Shown: positions 25,601 to 35,179, numbered from the stretch's first letter. The stretch: DNA of 63,184 bases from CAZFVY01 sp964522665 (GCA_964522665.1 CAZFVY010000029.1:1-63184); one strand, 5' to 3'. The notes: a model not told the origin generated them from the sequence alone. Numbers and translations are program-made.

Positions 25601-27873
25601 GGTCGGATCACATCCACCCCGGCGACCGCGCGGGAGCCGTGCAGTTCCGTCAGGCCGTCTCGCGGCGCGGCAAGACTCACGATTGTGAGTACCGCATGCT
25701 CGCCGCGGATGGCCGCGTCGTCTGGCTGCGCGACATCGCGACGGTGACCCAGAACGACGGCGCGCTGGTCATGCTGCGCGGCGTCATGGTCGAGGTGACC
25801 ACGCAAAAACAAAACGAGGCGCTGCTCGAGGGGCAGAAGCGCGTGTTGGAACAGATCGCGCGCGGCGTCCCGCTTAATCAGGCGTTGGAGACCCTCATCC
25901 AGGTCGTCGAGGAGCATTCGCCGGAAATGCTCGGTTCCATTCTGCTGCTGGATTCCGAGGGGCGTCGTTTGTGGCGGGGCGCGGCGCCGAATCTGCCGGA
26001 AGCTTACTCCCGAGCCATCGACGGCGTCGCCATCGGCCCCAACGTTGGCTCGTGTGGCACCGCGGCCTTCCGGCGCGAGCGGGTCGTGGTCTCGGACATC
26101 GCGAGCGATCCGCTCTGGGCCAGCTATCGCGAGGTGGCGCTCGCGCACGGGCTGCGGGCTTGCTGGTCGAATCCCATCATCGACGCCCAGGGCCGGGTTC
26201 TGGGCGCCTTCGCGGGTTACTTCCGAGCGCCCAGCGCGCCGACGGAACGCCATTTCCGTTTGATTGATTTGGCGACCCACACGGCGGCGATCGCGATCAC
26301 GCGGCACCACGAACAAGAGGCGCTTCGCCTAAGTGAGGAGCGCTTTCGCCAACTGGCCGGCGCCGTGAACGCGGTCTTCTGGATGACCACGCCCGATAAA
26401 AACCAAATTCTCTACATCAGTCCGGCGTATGAACGCATCTGGGGCCGTTCGTGCGCCACGTTGCTCGCCGCCCCGCGCGATTGGCTCGACGCGATCCACG
26501 TGGAAGACCGCGCGCGAGTGCTGGCCGCCGCGGCCACCCGCCAAACCACCGGGGATTACGACCTCGAATACCGCATCGTCCGCCCTGACGGAACCCAGCG
26601 GTGGATTCATGACCGCGCGTTCCCGATCCCCGACGACACCGGACGGGTGCACCGCATCGCCGGGTTGGCCACGGACATCACGGAGCAGCACGAGTTGGAG
26701 GAACAAATCCGCCAATCGCAAAAGATGGATTCCGTCGGCCAATTGGCGGGCGGAATCGCGCACGACTTCAACAACATCCTCACCGTCATTCAAGGTCACG
26801 CGGAGCTATTGCAGGGTTCCGCGCAGATCGATGCGACGAGCCGGCACGACGTGCGGCAAATCGCCGAATCCGCGGTGCGCGCCGCGAATCTGACGCGGCA
26901 ATTGCTCGCCTTTAGCCGGCGGCAGGTGATGAAGCTGACGTTGATCGACCTCAACCAGGTGGTGGACAATATGGCCGGCTTGCTTCGGCGCATCGTCGGC
27001 GAACACATTCAACTGGAGGTGGAGCTGGGGCCCGCGCCGCTGTGGGCCAAGGCCGACAAAGGGATGATGGAGCAGATTCTGCTGAATCTCGCGGTCAATT
27101 CGCGCGACGCCATGCCGGGCGGCGGACGTTTGACCCTCAAGTCTTTCGCGGTCGCCGTTGACGCCGCCTATGTGCAGCATCATCTGGAATCAGCGCCCGG
27201 GCCGCACGTCTGCGTCAGCGTGATCGACACCGGCTCCGGCATCTCGCCGGAGCATCTGCCCCGCATTTTCGAGCCTTTCTTCACGACGAAAGACGTGGGC
27301 AAGGGCACCGGCCTGGGGCTGGCCACCGTGTACGGCATCGTCAAGCAGCACCAGGGGTGGATCACCGTCGAGAGCGAACTCAAGCGGGGCGCCACCTTTA
27401 CGGTCTTTTTGCCCGAGAGCACCGAGCGCAAGGTCTCGGACGCCGAGGCCTCCCCGCTTCCCGCGCGCGGCGGACAGGAGAACATCCTCGTGGTCGAGGA
27501 CGAGGACTCGGTGCGCTCGATGGCCAAGAGCATTCTAAAGCTGAACGGGTATCGCGTCCTGGAGGCCGCCAACGGCCGGGACGCCCTGAACGTTTGGCGC
27601 GCGCACAGCCGCACGATCGATTTGCTTTTCACGGACATGATGATGCCCGGCGGAATCAACGGGCGCCAATTGGCGGAGCAGTTGCGCGCCGAACGTCCGG
27701 ATTTGCGCGTGATTTACACGACCGGCTACAGCCTGGACCTGGGCGTGCAGGACCCGAGCCTGCGCGAAGGCGTCGATTTTCTGCAGAAACCTTATATGCC
27801 GCAAAAGCTGGTCCAGGCCGTGCGTCAATGCCTCGACGCGCCTGCCCGCGTGGCCCGTCCCGCCGGCAAGTAA
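22642..27873 (+). CDS. Propeller-type hybrid histidine kinase (reg_prop/Y_Y_Y-PAS-GAF-PAS-HK-REC)
   Basis: This 1743-residue one-protein signalling chain starts with a hydrophobic signal segment (about 10-33), then many two-component propeller repeats (for example DGYLWFGTFNGLVRFDG, about 40-650), a Y_Y_Y domain (about 680-765), a membrane helix (about 770-790), PAS domains (about 810-930 and 940-1055), a GAF domain (about 1075-1215), another PAS (about 1225-1350), HisKA with GGIAHDFNNI (His about 1374), HATPase, and a C-terminal REC (Asp in LLFTDMMMPGG about 1663). The periplasmic propeller resembles polysaccharide-sensing hybrid two-component systems, so an oligosaccharide signal is plausible. 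There is no DNA-binding domain, so a separate RR is required; partners are not adjacent. The start could be 22642 or a later in-frame codon. Confidence 0.93.
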   Translation: MIARARTRLRRAFFKAAALFALLALATGSSTWARQIFQRGDSEYLIDAWETDDGLPENSATAMAQTADGYLWFGTFNGLVRFDGVKFSVLDASNTPELPSAGIVNLHLDSAGSMWVSTLLGLVVRRGGAWVRYGPEQGWTGNYVRTFSENAGVLCLTSFDGKVFRVENDRVRELPRPPGPSEGFAGNVDGAGRVWVAQQGFFGVWDGQRWVASPLTDLVTNHFNWAGQARDGSFLMLGDTSGLLRIKDGQLRGRVELPPMSPGAWRLDEDGEGNVWVSGHGLDRISPQGQVAHFSSTNGLTYDNLRFTFEDREHNIWVGASGGGLMRLKRRTVFSYGTEHGLAERNVKAVMEEAPGRMLVGTFGQGIERLEAGRFSPVPAPPGQEYSGFVQCLVRDRLDNTWIGSYRAESLGRSLIVLGNHEPPKAPPAQAGTEGVRSLFEDAQGRIWLGTYETISVFAEGQFKTTGPNENNRLAAVRGFAQNPSDGTMWAANSYGLFRLEGDAWREIKAADGASLRGLNCVRVERDGTVWIGQGGVGILRLRGRNWSSITQRNGLPARDITCFLDDNLGNWWMGSNRGIIRAKKQDLDGVADGVQAELPHQVFNISDGMASVECAPGYQSASARDSQGRLWFATLKGVAMVDPQKLHLNVEPPKVVIERVAYTDRSGAAREVLWPAGRQVVVPAGSRELAIYYAGLNYAAPEKMRFAYRADEPGARWVDVQGRRNISFPQLRPGALNLRVKAANNDGVWNETGAALALLVQPFYWQTLWFRGLAFLVAGGGIGLSAWRLTLNRIERRLEVLEAQRNLMVERSRLAAIVESSDDAIIGQSTDGIVTSWNHGAERIFGYAATEVIGGQIGTIFPANQLDDEAQIRRRMNTGADAIQIETVCAAKSGRLIVVAQSISAIRDAGGEILGFARICRDVTEPKRAEEALRRSEQQFSNVVNTVDGIVWEADARTLRFTFVSNQAERLLGYPIADWLGQPDFWSDHIHPGDRAGAVQFRQAVSRRGKTHDCEYRMLAADGRVVWLRDIATVTQNDGALVMLRGVMVEVTTQKQNEALLEGQKRVLEQIARGVPLNQALETLIQVVEEHSPEMLGSILLLDSEGRRLWRGAAPNLPEAYSRAIDGVAIGPNVGSCGTAAFRRERVVVSDIASDPLWASYREVALAHGLRACWSNPIIDAQGRVLGAFAGYFRAPSAPTERHFRLIDLATHTAAIAITRHHEQEALRLSEERFRQLAGAVNAVFWMTTPDKNQILYISPAYERIWGRSCATLLAAPRDWLDAIHVEDRARVLAAAATRQTTGDYDLEYRIVRPDGTQRWIHDRAFPIPDDTGRVHRIAGLATDITEQHELEEQIRQSQKMDSVGQLAGGIAHDFNNILTVIQGHAELLQGSAQIDATSRHDVRQIAESAVRAANLTRQLLAFSRRQVMKLTLIDLNQVVDNMAGLLRRIVGEHIQLEVELGPAPLWAKADKGMMEQILLNLAVNSRDAMPGGGRLTLKSFAVAVDAAYVQHHLESAPGPHVCVSVIDTGSGISPEHLPRIFEPFFTTKDVGKGTGLGLATVYGIVKQHQGWITVESELKRGATFTVFLPESTERKVSDAEASPLPARGGQENILVVEDEDSVRSMAKSILKLNGYRVLEAANGRDALNVWRAHSRTIDLLFTDMMMPGGINGRQLAEQLRAERPDLRVIYTTGYSLDLGVQDPSLREGVDFLQKPYMPQKLVQAVRQCLDAPARVARPAGK

Positions 27874-28239
27874 GTCCCCGCCGAGTCACCCTCCGAGAGG
27901 CGCGGAGGAATCGCCAAAACATTGCCCAAGTCCGCCTGCTTGGCGCCTCGGCGCCGCGGAAACCTCGCACGCGCGCCGGGGGAATAACTACAATTTTTCG
28001 ACCGAGAAAATTCGGCCGCGCGAGCGGGTATGAAACCAGAAATTCACTTGACATTCGACGCCCGGCCACGGCACCCTTTCCTGCATAACCTGAGTCACAA
28101 CCGGCTAACCCCGCCCTATGGCGTATCTATCCCGCCATTTAGCGCGCGCGCTGATTGCGTTCTAATGCGACCTTAATTGACCAATTCTTCCCGACCTGAA
28201 GGTTTTCGAGCCGAACGTATCATTCCAACCCTATTACTT
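27874..28239. other. Intergenic region upstream of the giant surface protein gene
   Basis: A 366-bp gap. A TTGACA lies near 28049, but no good -10 sits at 16-18 bp. A sigma54-like GGCAC...TGC near 28070 has N11 rather than N10 spacing and is rejected. No ribosome-binding site is obvious before ATG 28240. Confidence 0.35.
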
Positions 28240-31200
28240 ATGAAGAATCAAACTGCGGAATTATCCGCTTTAATCGGCCCGCGAGGCGCCCGCCTCTGGC
28301 GCGCCGCTCTCGGCGCCGTCGTTGTCCTCGGTCTGGCGGCTCGGACCGAGGCGGCCGACTTTACCACGACCGCCACGGAAGGCATAGGCTTCGACTGGAA
28401 TTCGGCCGTCTGGGTGCCTGGGCAGGTGACGCCGAGCGCGGGCAATACCTACGAGACTGTTTTCAACGGTACGCCGGTGGGCAACAATCTGTCCCCCACG
28501 CGACTTCGCAATCCGGCGTTTGCGGGCGTGCAGACCTTCACCGGCGATTCGTTGACCTTGAACACGAACACCGAAATCCGGATGAAACAGCCGGGCGCGA
28601 TTCTGAATTTTCCGGGCGTCAATGGAAATCCCGGCCTGATCCTGAATGGTGGCACGATCAACGCCGGTGACGACGCGATCTTCCCGATCACCGGAAAGGT
28701 CTTCGTCAAAGCGACTTCGTACATCGCGATGGGCGACGTTACCGGCGGCGTGGTCAAGCCTTTGCGCGGCGTTCAACTGGCCGCGCAACTCTCCGGTAGT
28801 GGCACGCTGGTATTCTATCAGCAGGACAACAAGGATTCCGGGGCGGTGCCCCAGGAAATCTCCGGCAACTCGAACACTTACACCGGCAACATCATCGTGC
28901 AGGCGGGCTGGCTGCTCGGTTCCGGGACCAATTCCCTGGGCACGGGCAATATCACCATGGATCCGCTCGCCCCGATCTCCGTCGATCCTTCCGTCACGTT
29001 GCTGACGGATCCTCCGCAGTTGGAGGTCAACTACGACCTCGTCAGCCCCGGGCAACTCACGCTGATGCACGGCGGCATGATGATTCTGCACCAAAACTGC
29101 ACGTTCGGCGTCGTCAATATTGAAGGCACGTTTCTCACCCCGGGCACGCACACGTACGCGGAGCTCTCCGCCGCGTTCCCGACCAATTTCACCTCGGGCG
29201 GTTCCGGCAGCATCAAAGTCGTGCCGCCGGCGAAGCCCTTCATCGCCGTTCAGATTCCGGCGCCGGGCGGCTCGCCCGCGGCGGACACGATAATCGACGT
29301 CGAAGTGCGTGATGGCGCGACCACCGTCAACGCCAGTTCGGTGGTACTCAAGCTGGACGGAATCGTGGTGGCGGCGACGGTGACCCAGAACAATGGCCAA
29401 ACCTCCGTCAAGTACACGCCTCCGATCCTGCTTTTCCCCCAGACGCCCCACGCCGTGGAAATCGCGTACCGCGATTCCGCCGGCTCCCAAGCCGATGTCT
29501 CCTGGAGCTTTACCGTCGCGGGGGCGTTGGTCGATCCCGCGTTTCGAGTCGTTGGAGCGGTGGATCAGACCAAACCCGGTTTCATGGCGCGGCCGTATCA
29601 AGTTAGTAATGCGGCTCCGCCGAGCATCGCCTTCGCGGAGCAGGAATTGCAGGGCCAACAAGGTCCGAACCTCGCGACCACCAGCGGCGTGGACGGCAAC
29701 GGATTCACGCCGGACACGAACGGCGTTTACACCATCACCGACGTCGTTAATTGGGATCTGAACGGCTCGGGCGCCACCCTGGGTGATTTCACGGGCGCGA
29801 CGGGCCAGCCCGATATTTTCCCACCCGGGTTCCCGGGCCTGGGTCCCAACGGCTTCGACAACGGGGCGATGGAAGTGCTGACCTATCTGAAATTCCCCGG
29901 CCAGGGAACTTACACGATGGGCGTCAACAGTGACGACGGTTTCAAAGTCACCACCGGCAAGGCGGCGCGCGACGTCTTTGGCACGATCCTCGGCAGTTTC
30001 GACGGGGGCCGCGCGGCGGTCGATTCGCTCTTCAGCGTCGTGGTGCCCAGCGCGGGCATCTATCCGATGCGCCTGCTCTGGTTCAACGGCACCGGCGGCT
30101 GGAGCGTCGAGTGGTTCACGGTCCTGAAGGATGGCACGAAGGTCCTGATCAACGACCCGCTCAGTCCGATCCAGGCCTTTCGCAGCGCGCCGTCGCCCGT
30201 CATTGTCACCGCGGTCACCCCGGGCGTCGGAGCCGCGGGCGTCCGCCCGGACACGGCCCTGAACGTCACGTTTCTCGATGGAACCAGCGCCCAGCTTAAC
30301 CCCGCGTCGGTCCTCCTCTCGGTCAATGGCGCCCCGACGGGCACCGGCATCGTCAGGAATGGAAGCGTCTCCACGCTCGATATCCCGTCGGCCGGATTCT
30401 ATCCGTCCGGCACGAACACGATGCGGTTGGTTTATGCCGATACGAGCGTGCCGCCCCTCATCACCACCAACGTTTGGTCCTTCGTCGTGCCGAAATATAC
30501 GCTTCCCCTGGCGACGGTGACCCTGGCGGTGCAAGAAGCCGCCGGGAACGACTGGAATACGACCGGGCAGTGGAGTGACGGCAAATCGGCCACGGTTTCC
30601 GCCGCGGCCAATCCCACGAACACCTATGAAATGCTGCCGGGCAGCCGCCTGCGCAGCCCCAACAACGGGACGGATGACACGTTCCCCGGCGGGTTGCTCC
30701 GCGTCGATGGCAACGGCGTGCTGGTGGTCAATCCCGGCTCGTCGGCCGCGGTCGCGGAAATCCGGTTCAAGCAGGTCGATTTCGGCGTGGTGCGGTTCCC
30801 GAATCTCGTGCTGAACGGCGGGCAACTGGACATGGGCAATGACGGGACGGTCGTAATTGGCGGCAAGATTACCGTCGCCGCCGATTCGAACTTGTATAAT
30901 GACGGCACGAACGATCGTGGCATGCAGATCGACGCGCAGTTGACCGGCGCCGCCGCGCTGACCTGGGTCGAAAACGCCAACTTCACTTATGTCTCGACCT
31001 ACGTCCACTCGTTGAACATCACCGGAACCTCGAACACGTTCACCGGCAAATGGAACGTCAGCACCGGGCCGTTGCTCGGCACGTCGCCCGGCTCTTTGGG
31101 CACGAACAGCATCAACGTCGGCCTGCAGGGCGGATTGGAAACCCTCTATGACGTGAACAGCCCCGCGGCGACACTCACGCTGAACGGCGTGATGTACCTC

Positions 31201-33606
31201 CACCAGGACGATACGTTCGGGAGCGTGATCGTGAACGGAACCCCGCTCAGCGTCGGGAAACACACGTTTGCGGATCTTTCCACCGCGTACCCGACCAACT
31301 TCCCGGCCAGTTGGACCTCGATCATCGGCTCGACCGCTTCGACCGGCTCGGGGAGCATCACGGTTTTGTCCGCCCCGGCCGCCGCCCCGACGATCACCAC
31401 CGCGCCGCAAAGTCAGACGGTTACCGCGGGCGCGTCGGCGACGTTCAACGTCGTCGCCGCGGGCGCGGCTCCTTTGAGCTACCAGTGGCAGTTCGGCGGC
31501 GCGAACATCTCCGGCGCCACCAACGCGAGTCTGACCGTGGCCAACGCGCAGGCCGCGAATGCCGGCGCCTACACCGTGGTCGTGAGCAACGCCGGCGGTT
31601 CGGTCACCAGTTCGCCCGCGGCGACCTTGACCGTCAATCCCGCGCAGACGACGCCCACGGTGACGCTGAGCATCCAGCAGGCTTCGGGCAACGATTGGAA
31701 CACCGTCAACCAATGGAGCGACGGCAACCCGGCGAAAACCTCGGCGGCCGCGAATCCGGCGACGGTCTATGAGCTGCTTCCCGGCAGCCGGCTGCGGAGC
31801 CCGAACAACGGCACCAACGACACCTTTCCAGGCGCGACGCTCAAGGTCGATGGCAACGGCGCTTACGTGAATAGCCCCGGCGCGACCGCTCCGGTCGCGG
31901 AGCTGCGCTTCAAGCAGCTTGATCCGGGAATCGTCAACTTCCCCAACTTGATCCTCAACGGTGGTCAGCTCGACGCCGGCAACAACGGGACCATCATCCT
32001 CCAGGGCAAAATCACCGTGGCCACGAACTCCACCATTTACGTGGATTCCGGCGGCTCGCTCCGCAGTTTCCGGATCGACTCCGTGTTGACCGGCAGCGGC
32101 AATTTGGCGTGGTATAACTTCGGACCAGTTTCAACCGAATCCCCGACGAACGTCCACAGCCTGAACATCACCGGCTCGGCGAACACCTTCTCCGGCCAGT
32201 GGGACGCGGAGGTCGGAGCGCTGCTTGGCTCCGGCGCCGGTTCACTCGGGACCAACACGATCACCGTCGGAAATCAGGGCGTGCTGGAAACCCTGTATGA
32301 CGTGAATAATCCCAACGGCAGCCTGATCGTCAATGGAAACGGGCAGGTTTATCTGCACCAAAACGACACGTTTAAGTCGGTCATCATCGGCGCGACCGCC
32401 CTGCCCGCCGGGACTTATACGTTCGCGCAACTGCGGGCCAGTTACCCGGCGAATTTCCCCGCCACTTGGAACGCCGTCGCAGGCTCGCCGGCGTCGGCTG
32501 GCTCCGGCGGCATCACCGTGCTCGCCAGCGCCTCGGTGACCCTGGCGATCCAACAGGCCTCCGGCAACGATTGGAATACCGCCGCTCAGTGGAGCGATGG
32601 CAACCCGGCGAAAACCTCCGCGGCCGCCAATCCGGTGACCGTCTATGAGTTGCTTCCGGGCAGCCGCCTGCGCAGCCCCAACAACGGCACAAATGACACG
32701 TTCCCCGGTCTGTTCCTCAAAGTTGATGGGAATGGCGCGTTCGTCAACGGCCCGACCGCGACCGCTCCGGTGGCGGAACTCCGCTTCAAGCAGCTTGATC
32801 CGGGAATTGTCAATTTCCCGAACCTGATCCTCAACGGCGGCCAACTCGACGCCGGGAACAACGGAACCGTCATTCTGCAAGGCAAGATCACCGTGGCCAC
32901 AAACTCCACCATTTACGTGGATTCCGGCGGCTCGCTCCGGACTTTCAAGATCGACGCGCAACTGACCGGCAGCGGGAATCTGGCGTGGTATAATTTCGGG
33001 CCGGTCTCGACCGAGTCCCCGACGAACGTCCACAGCCTGAACATCACGGGAACGGCGAACACCTTCACCGGCCAGTGGGACGCCGAAGTCGGCGTGCTGC
33101 TCGGCTCCGGCGCCGGATCGCTCGGCCCGAACTCAATCACCGTCGGCACGAACGGCGTTCTCGAAACGCTGTATGACGTCAACAATACGAACAGCAGCCT
33201 GACCATCAACGGCGGCGGGCAGATTTACCTGCATCAAAACGACACGTTCAAGAGCGTCATCATCAACGGCGCGGGGTTGACCGCGGGCAAATACACGTTC
33301 GCGCAACTCGCCGCCAGCTATCCAGCCAACTTCCCGGCGACCTGGAACGCGGTCGTTGGCTCGACCAACACGACCGGCTCCGGCAGCATCACCGCGTTGA
33401 CCACCGCGGTTCTTTCGTTCCAGGGCAAGTTCCTTCCGACGGTCATCTCGGGCGGCAACATCGTCTTCAGTTGGAGCGGCGGCGGGACCCTGCAATCCGC
33501 GAGCGCCGTGACTGGCCCGTGGGCGGACGTCTCGGGCGCCGGGTCCGGCCCGTTCTCGGTTCCGATCAGCGCCGGCGGCCAGAAGTTCTACCGCCTGCGT
33601 CCGTAA
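28240..33606 (+). CDS. Giant secreted repeat protein with PA14-like and Ig-like domains
   Basis: This 1788-residue protein starts at ATG 28240; residues 15-38 form a signal region (GARLWRAALGAVVVLGLAA). It has a divergent beta-helix-like unit (about 40-330), a PA14-like sugar-binding region (about 510-640), then three related ~290-residue units beginning at nucleotides 30517, 31660 and 32536 (each with the core DWNT...QWSDG, then LLPGSRLRSPNNGT and NFPNLILNGGQLD), with an Ig-like domain (about 1048-1130, SYQWQFGG) between the first and second. It ends with a Verrucomicrobia-type C-terminal strand module (QKFYRLRP). Units 2 and 3 are very close in sequence, indicating recent duplication. It looks like a cell-surface or secreted adhesin/carbohydrate-binding protein; no catalytic site or autotransporter barrel is visible. 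A strong stem-loop follows the stop. Confidence 0.85.
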   Translation: MKNQTAELSALIGPRGARLWRAALGAVVVLGLAARTEAADFTTTATEGIGFDWNSAVWVPGQVTPSAGNTYETVFNGTPVGNNLSPTRLRNPAFAGVQTFTGDSLTLNTNTEIRMKQPGAILNFPGVNGNPGLILNGGTINAGDDAIFPITGKVFVKATSYIAMGDVTGGVVKPLRGVQLAAQLSGSGTLVFYQQDNKDSGAVPQEISGNSNTYTGNIIVQAGWLLGSGTNSLGTGNITMDPLAPISVDPSVTLLTDPPQLEVNYDLVSPGQLTLMHGGMMILHQNCTFGVVNIEGTFLTPGTHTYAELSAAFPTNFTSGGSGSIKVVPPAKPFIAVQIPAPGGSPAADTIIDVEVRDGATTVNASSVVLKLDGIVVAATVTQNNGQTSVKYTPPILLFPQTPHAVEIAYRDSAGSQADVSWSFTVAGALVDPAFRVVGAVDQTKPGFMARPYQVSNAAPPSIAFAEQELQGQQGPNLATTSGVDGNGFTPDTNGVYTITDVVNWDLNGSGATLGDFTGATGQPDIFPPGFPGLGPNGFDNGAMEVLTYLKFPGQGTYTMGVNSDDGFKVTTGKAARDVFGTILGSFDGGRAAVDSLFSVVVPSAGIYPMRLLWFNGTGGWSVEWFTVLKDGTKVLINDPLSPIQAFRSAPSPVIVTAVTPGVGAAGVRPDTALNVTFLDGTSAQLNPASVLLSVNGAPTGTGIVRNGSVSTLDIPSAGFYPSGTNTMRLVYADTSVPPLITTNVWSFVVPKYTLPLATVTLAVQEAAGNDWNTTGQWSDGKSATVSAAANPTNTYEMLPGSRLRSPNNGTDDTFPGGLLRVDGNGVLVVNPGSSAAVAEIRFKQVDFGVVRFPNLVLNGGQLDMGNDGTVVIGGKITVAADSNLYNDGTNDRGMQIDAQLTGAAALTWVENANFTYVSTYVHSLNITGTSNTFTGKWNVSTGPLLGTSPGSLGTNSINVGLQGGLETLYDVNSPAATLTLNGVMYLHQDDTFGSVIVNGTPLSVGKHTFADLSTAYPTNFPASWTSIIGSTASTGSGSITVLSAPAAAPTITTAPQSQTVTAGASATFNVVAAGAAPLSYQWQFGGANISGATNASLTVANAQAANAGAYTVVVSNAGGSVTSSPAATLTVNPAQTTPTVTLSIQQASGNDWNTVNQWSDGNPAKTSAAANPATVYELLPGSRLRSPNNGTNDTFPGATLKVDGNGAYVNSPGATAPVAELRFKQLDPGIVNFPNLILNGGQLDAGNNGTIILQGKITVATNSTIYVDSGGSLRSFRIDSVLTGSGNLAWYNFGPVSTESPTNVHSLNITGSANTFSGQWDAEVGALLGSGAGSLGTNTITVGNQGVLETLYDVNNPNGSLIVNGNGQVYLHQNDTFKSVIIGATALPAGTYTFAQLRASYPANFPATWNAVAGSPASAGSGGITVLASASVTLAIQQASGNDWNTAAQWSDGNPAKTSAAANPVTVYELLPGSRLRSPNNGTNDTFPGLFLKVDGNGAFVNGPTATAPVAELRFKQLDPGIVNFPNLILNGGQLDAGNNGTVILQGKITVATNSTIYVDSGGSLRTFKIDAQLTGSGNLAWYNFGPVSTESPTNVHSLNITGTANTFTGQWDAEVGVLLGSGAGSLGPNSITVGTNGVLETLYDVNNTNSSLTINGGGQIYLHQNDTFKSVIINGAGLTAGKYTFAQLAASYPANFPATWNAVVGSTNTTGSGSITALTTAVLSFQGKFLPTVISGGNIVFSWSGGGTLQSASAVTGPWADVSGAGSGPFSVPISAGGQKFYRLRP

Positions 33607-33630
33607 CGCCGTAGAATCCATTCGAACCGA

Positions 33631-33664
33631 AGACCGGGGCCGCCGCAAGACGCCCCGGTCTTTG
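33631..33664 (+). terminator. Intrinsic terminator of the giant surface protein gene
   Basis: AGACCGGGGC (33631-33640) pairs perfectly with GCCCCGGTCT (33652-33661) around an 11-base loop. The following T-tract is short (TTTG), so efficiency may be modest, but the position 25 bp past the stop codon fits. Confidence 0.7.
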
Positions 33665-34185
33665 CGCGTACTGGCGCGATTCCGTTTTCGCCGCTCGTGC
33701 TCCACCGCCTGGGAACCTTCGGGGCGGTCGTCGTCCACGAGCATCTGGCGCGGACGCTCCATTATGATCTACGCCTCGAGTTGAATGGCGTGTCGAGAAG
33801 GCACCACGCCCGCGCGGGCGACCTGGATAAGCGTGGCGCCGGCGACGGCTAGACGACGACCGCGCAGGCGTATCTGGAGTCCTCGCGCTGGCGGCGTTTC
33901 GCGTACCGGCTCGCCCGAAATCCGTTCGTGCCGTTGGTGATCGCCCCCCGAAAATGACGGTCGAAGACGGCGTCCCGCCCATTCGCTGCGGAGCAAAGCC
34001 GCCGCCGGCATCGCGTCCTCGGCTGCTCCTCTCTTGGCATTCAAACTCCTCCCCCATCGCCGGGTTCGGGAGCTAACCGCCCGACCAAGGCCGGGGTTCC
34101 GATGTATCGGCCTTAGGTGATTCCCTTAGCGATCTTTAGCCTGACCCCCAATTACAATCGGACGACGGGTCGCCATACTTCATCC
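33665..34185. other. Decayed intergenic stretch
   Basis: Apart from the ligase D phosphoesterase relic (33718-33798, listed separately), no gene is recognisable. A segment near 34138-34155 (AGCCTGACCCCCAATTAC) resembles the RAYT/REP-type termini seen at 1596-1696, but only one arm is present. Confidence 0.4.
33718..33798 (+). pseudogene. Relic of a LigD-type 3'-phosphoesterase domain
   Basis: The plus strand reads FGAVVVHEHLARTLHYDLRL followed by ELNGVSR. This is the hallmark of the bacterial NHEJ ligase D phosphoesterase domain (usual form VVQxHxAxxLHYDLRLExDGV). Upstream and downstream, the reading frame loses the remaining motifs and stops at about 33850, so only ~27 residues survive. It indicates that a ligD gene once stood here. 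No Ku gene is visible. Confidence 0.7.
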
Positions 34186-34734
34186 GTGATAAGCGAACAA
34201 TTATTTTCAAATGATTTCTCCGTTGAGGCATTCCCTAAGCCCGGCGGCGCGCGCGAAACGCGCCGATTTGACGCCGCGGCCCGCTCGACCATTCTCTACG
34301 TGGAGGACGACGCAACGTTGCGCGACGCGTATTCCGAAGCGCTGCGGTTGAGGGGCTACCACGTGGACGTCGCCTGCGACGGGGAGGCGGGCTGGCAGGC
34401 GCTGCGTTTGCGCCCGTACGACCTTTTGATCACCGACAACGATATGCCGCGAGTGACCGGCGTCGAGTTGGTGAAACGGCTCCGGTCGGCGGGGAACACT
34501 GTGCCGGTGATGATGGCTTCCGGCTACTTCACGGCCACCGAGGCGAGAGAGAACCAAGCGCTCGAATTGGCGGCGGTTCTGCGCAAACCTTTTCAATCGG
34601 CCGATCTGGTCGAGAGGGTCGAGACCGTGTTGCGCGAAGCGCAAGGGATTGAACGGCCCGTCGAGCTTTTTTTCCCTTTGTTGGCCGAGGCGTTCGCCAG
34701 CCTCGACGCAGACCCGAATCAGGAAACTCCTTGA
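34186..34734 (+). CDS. Stand-alone response regulator receiver protein
   Basis: This protein of about 182 residues has one REC domain preceded by ~35 variable residues: ILYVEDDATLRDAY (acidic pair), phospho-Asp in LLITDNDMPRVTG (about 86), Ser in MMASGYF (about 108), Lys in LRKPF (about 128). The C-terminal tail (about 150-182) has no known output domain. The frame opens at GTG 34117, but 34186 (also GTG) lies closer to the conserved domain and past a repeat-like segment, so I prefer it with low certainty. No kinase is adjacent, so it is an orphan RR in this window. Confidence 0.82.
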   Translation: MISEQLFSNDFSVEAFPKPGGARETRRFDAAARSTILYVEDDATLRDAYSEALRLRGYHVDVACDGEAGWQALRLRPYDLLITDNDMPRVTGVELVKRLRSAGNTVPVMMASGYFTATEARENQALELAAVLRKPFQSADLVERVETVLREAQGIERPVELFFPLLAEAFASLDADPNQETP

Positions 34735-35179
34735 ACCGATCATGGGACCAAACACCCAAAAAGCCATGCGCGCGGCCAACTCTTGCTCCTCGTCCGAATT
34801 ACTGAGCGTTCTTGACCGCGTCGGCGCGGAGGAAACCGCGCCGATGGCGGCGATTTCTCTGCCGATCACGTGGCGTTCGGCGCCGGCATGGCAGCCGCGG
34901 CTGGCGCCTCGCGAGACGGCGGCCCCTGGCTTTGGCCCGTTCAGCGGACGCCCGCCGACTTCGGTGGGCGACGAGCGGCCTTTCGGCTTGTAATTCGACT
35001 CTGTCGGGGTGGGAGCCGGACTCGGTGGGCCAATTTCTGGTCTGCTTTCGCCAATCGACGCGCGGCAAGATCACGACCCGCAGGCCACCCTAAAATAACC
35101 TGACGACCGCCGAACGTTGGAGCCGGAAAGGCGCCAGAGAATAGAAATCAATTATGCCCCTCGGAAAGTTGATTGAATT
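34735..35179. other. Gene-free stretch
   Basis: 445 bp between the response regulator and the DUF3365 gene. A short open frame (34742-34993) has no family resemblance. Nothing else is visible. Confidence 0.35.

Noticed and set aside
24730..26316. 528-aa minus-strand open frame inside the hybrid kinase
   Set aside because: It is antisense to recognisable PAS and GAF domains of the kinase.
28062..28085. Sigma54-like box upstream of the giant surface protein
   Set aside because: The GG to GC spacing is 11 rather than 10, and no enhancer pair like those of the che promoters lies upstream.
28270..31713. 1147-aa open frame on the minus strand
   Set aside because: It lies wholly antisense to the giant repeat protein, whose signal peptide, repeats and domains are clear. 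Long antisense frames are common in GC-rich codon-biased genes, and it is rich in Arg/Gly/Asp with no family motif.
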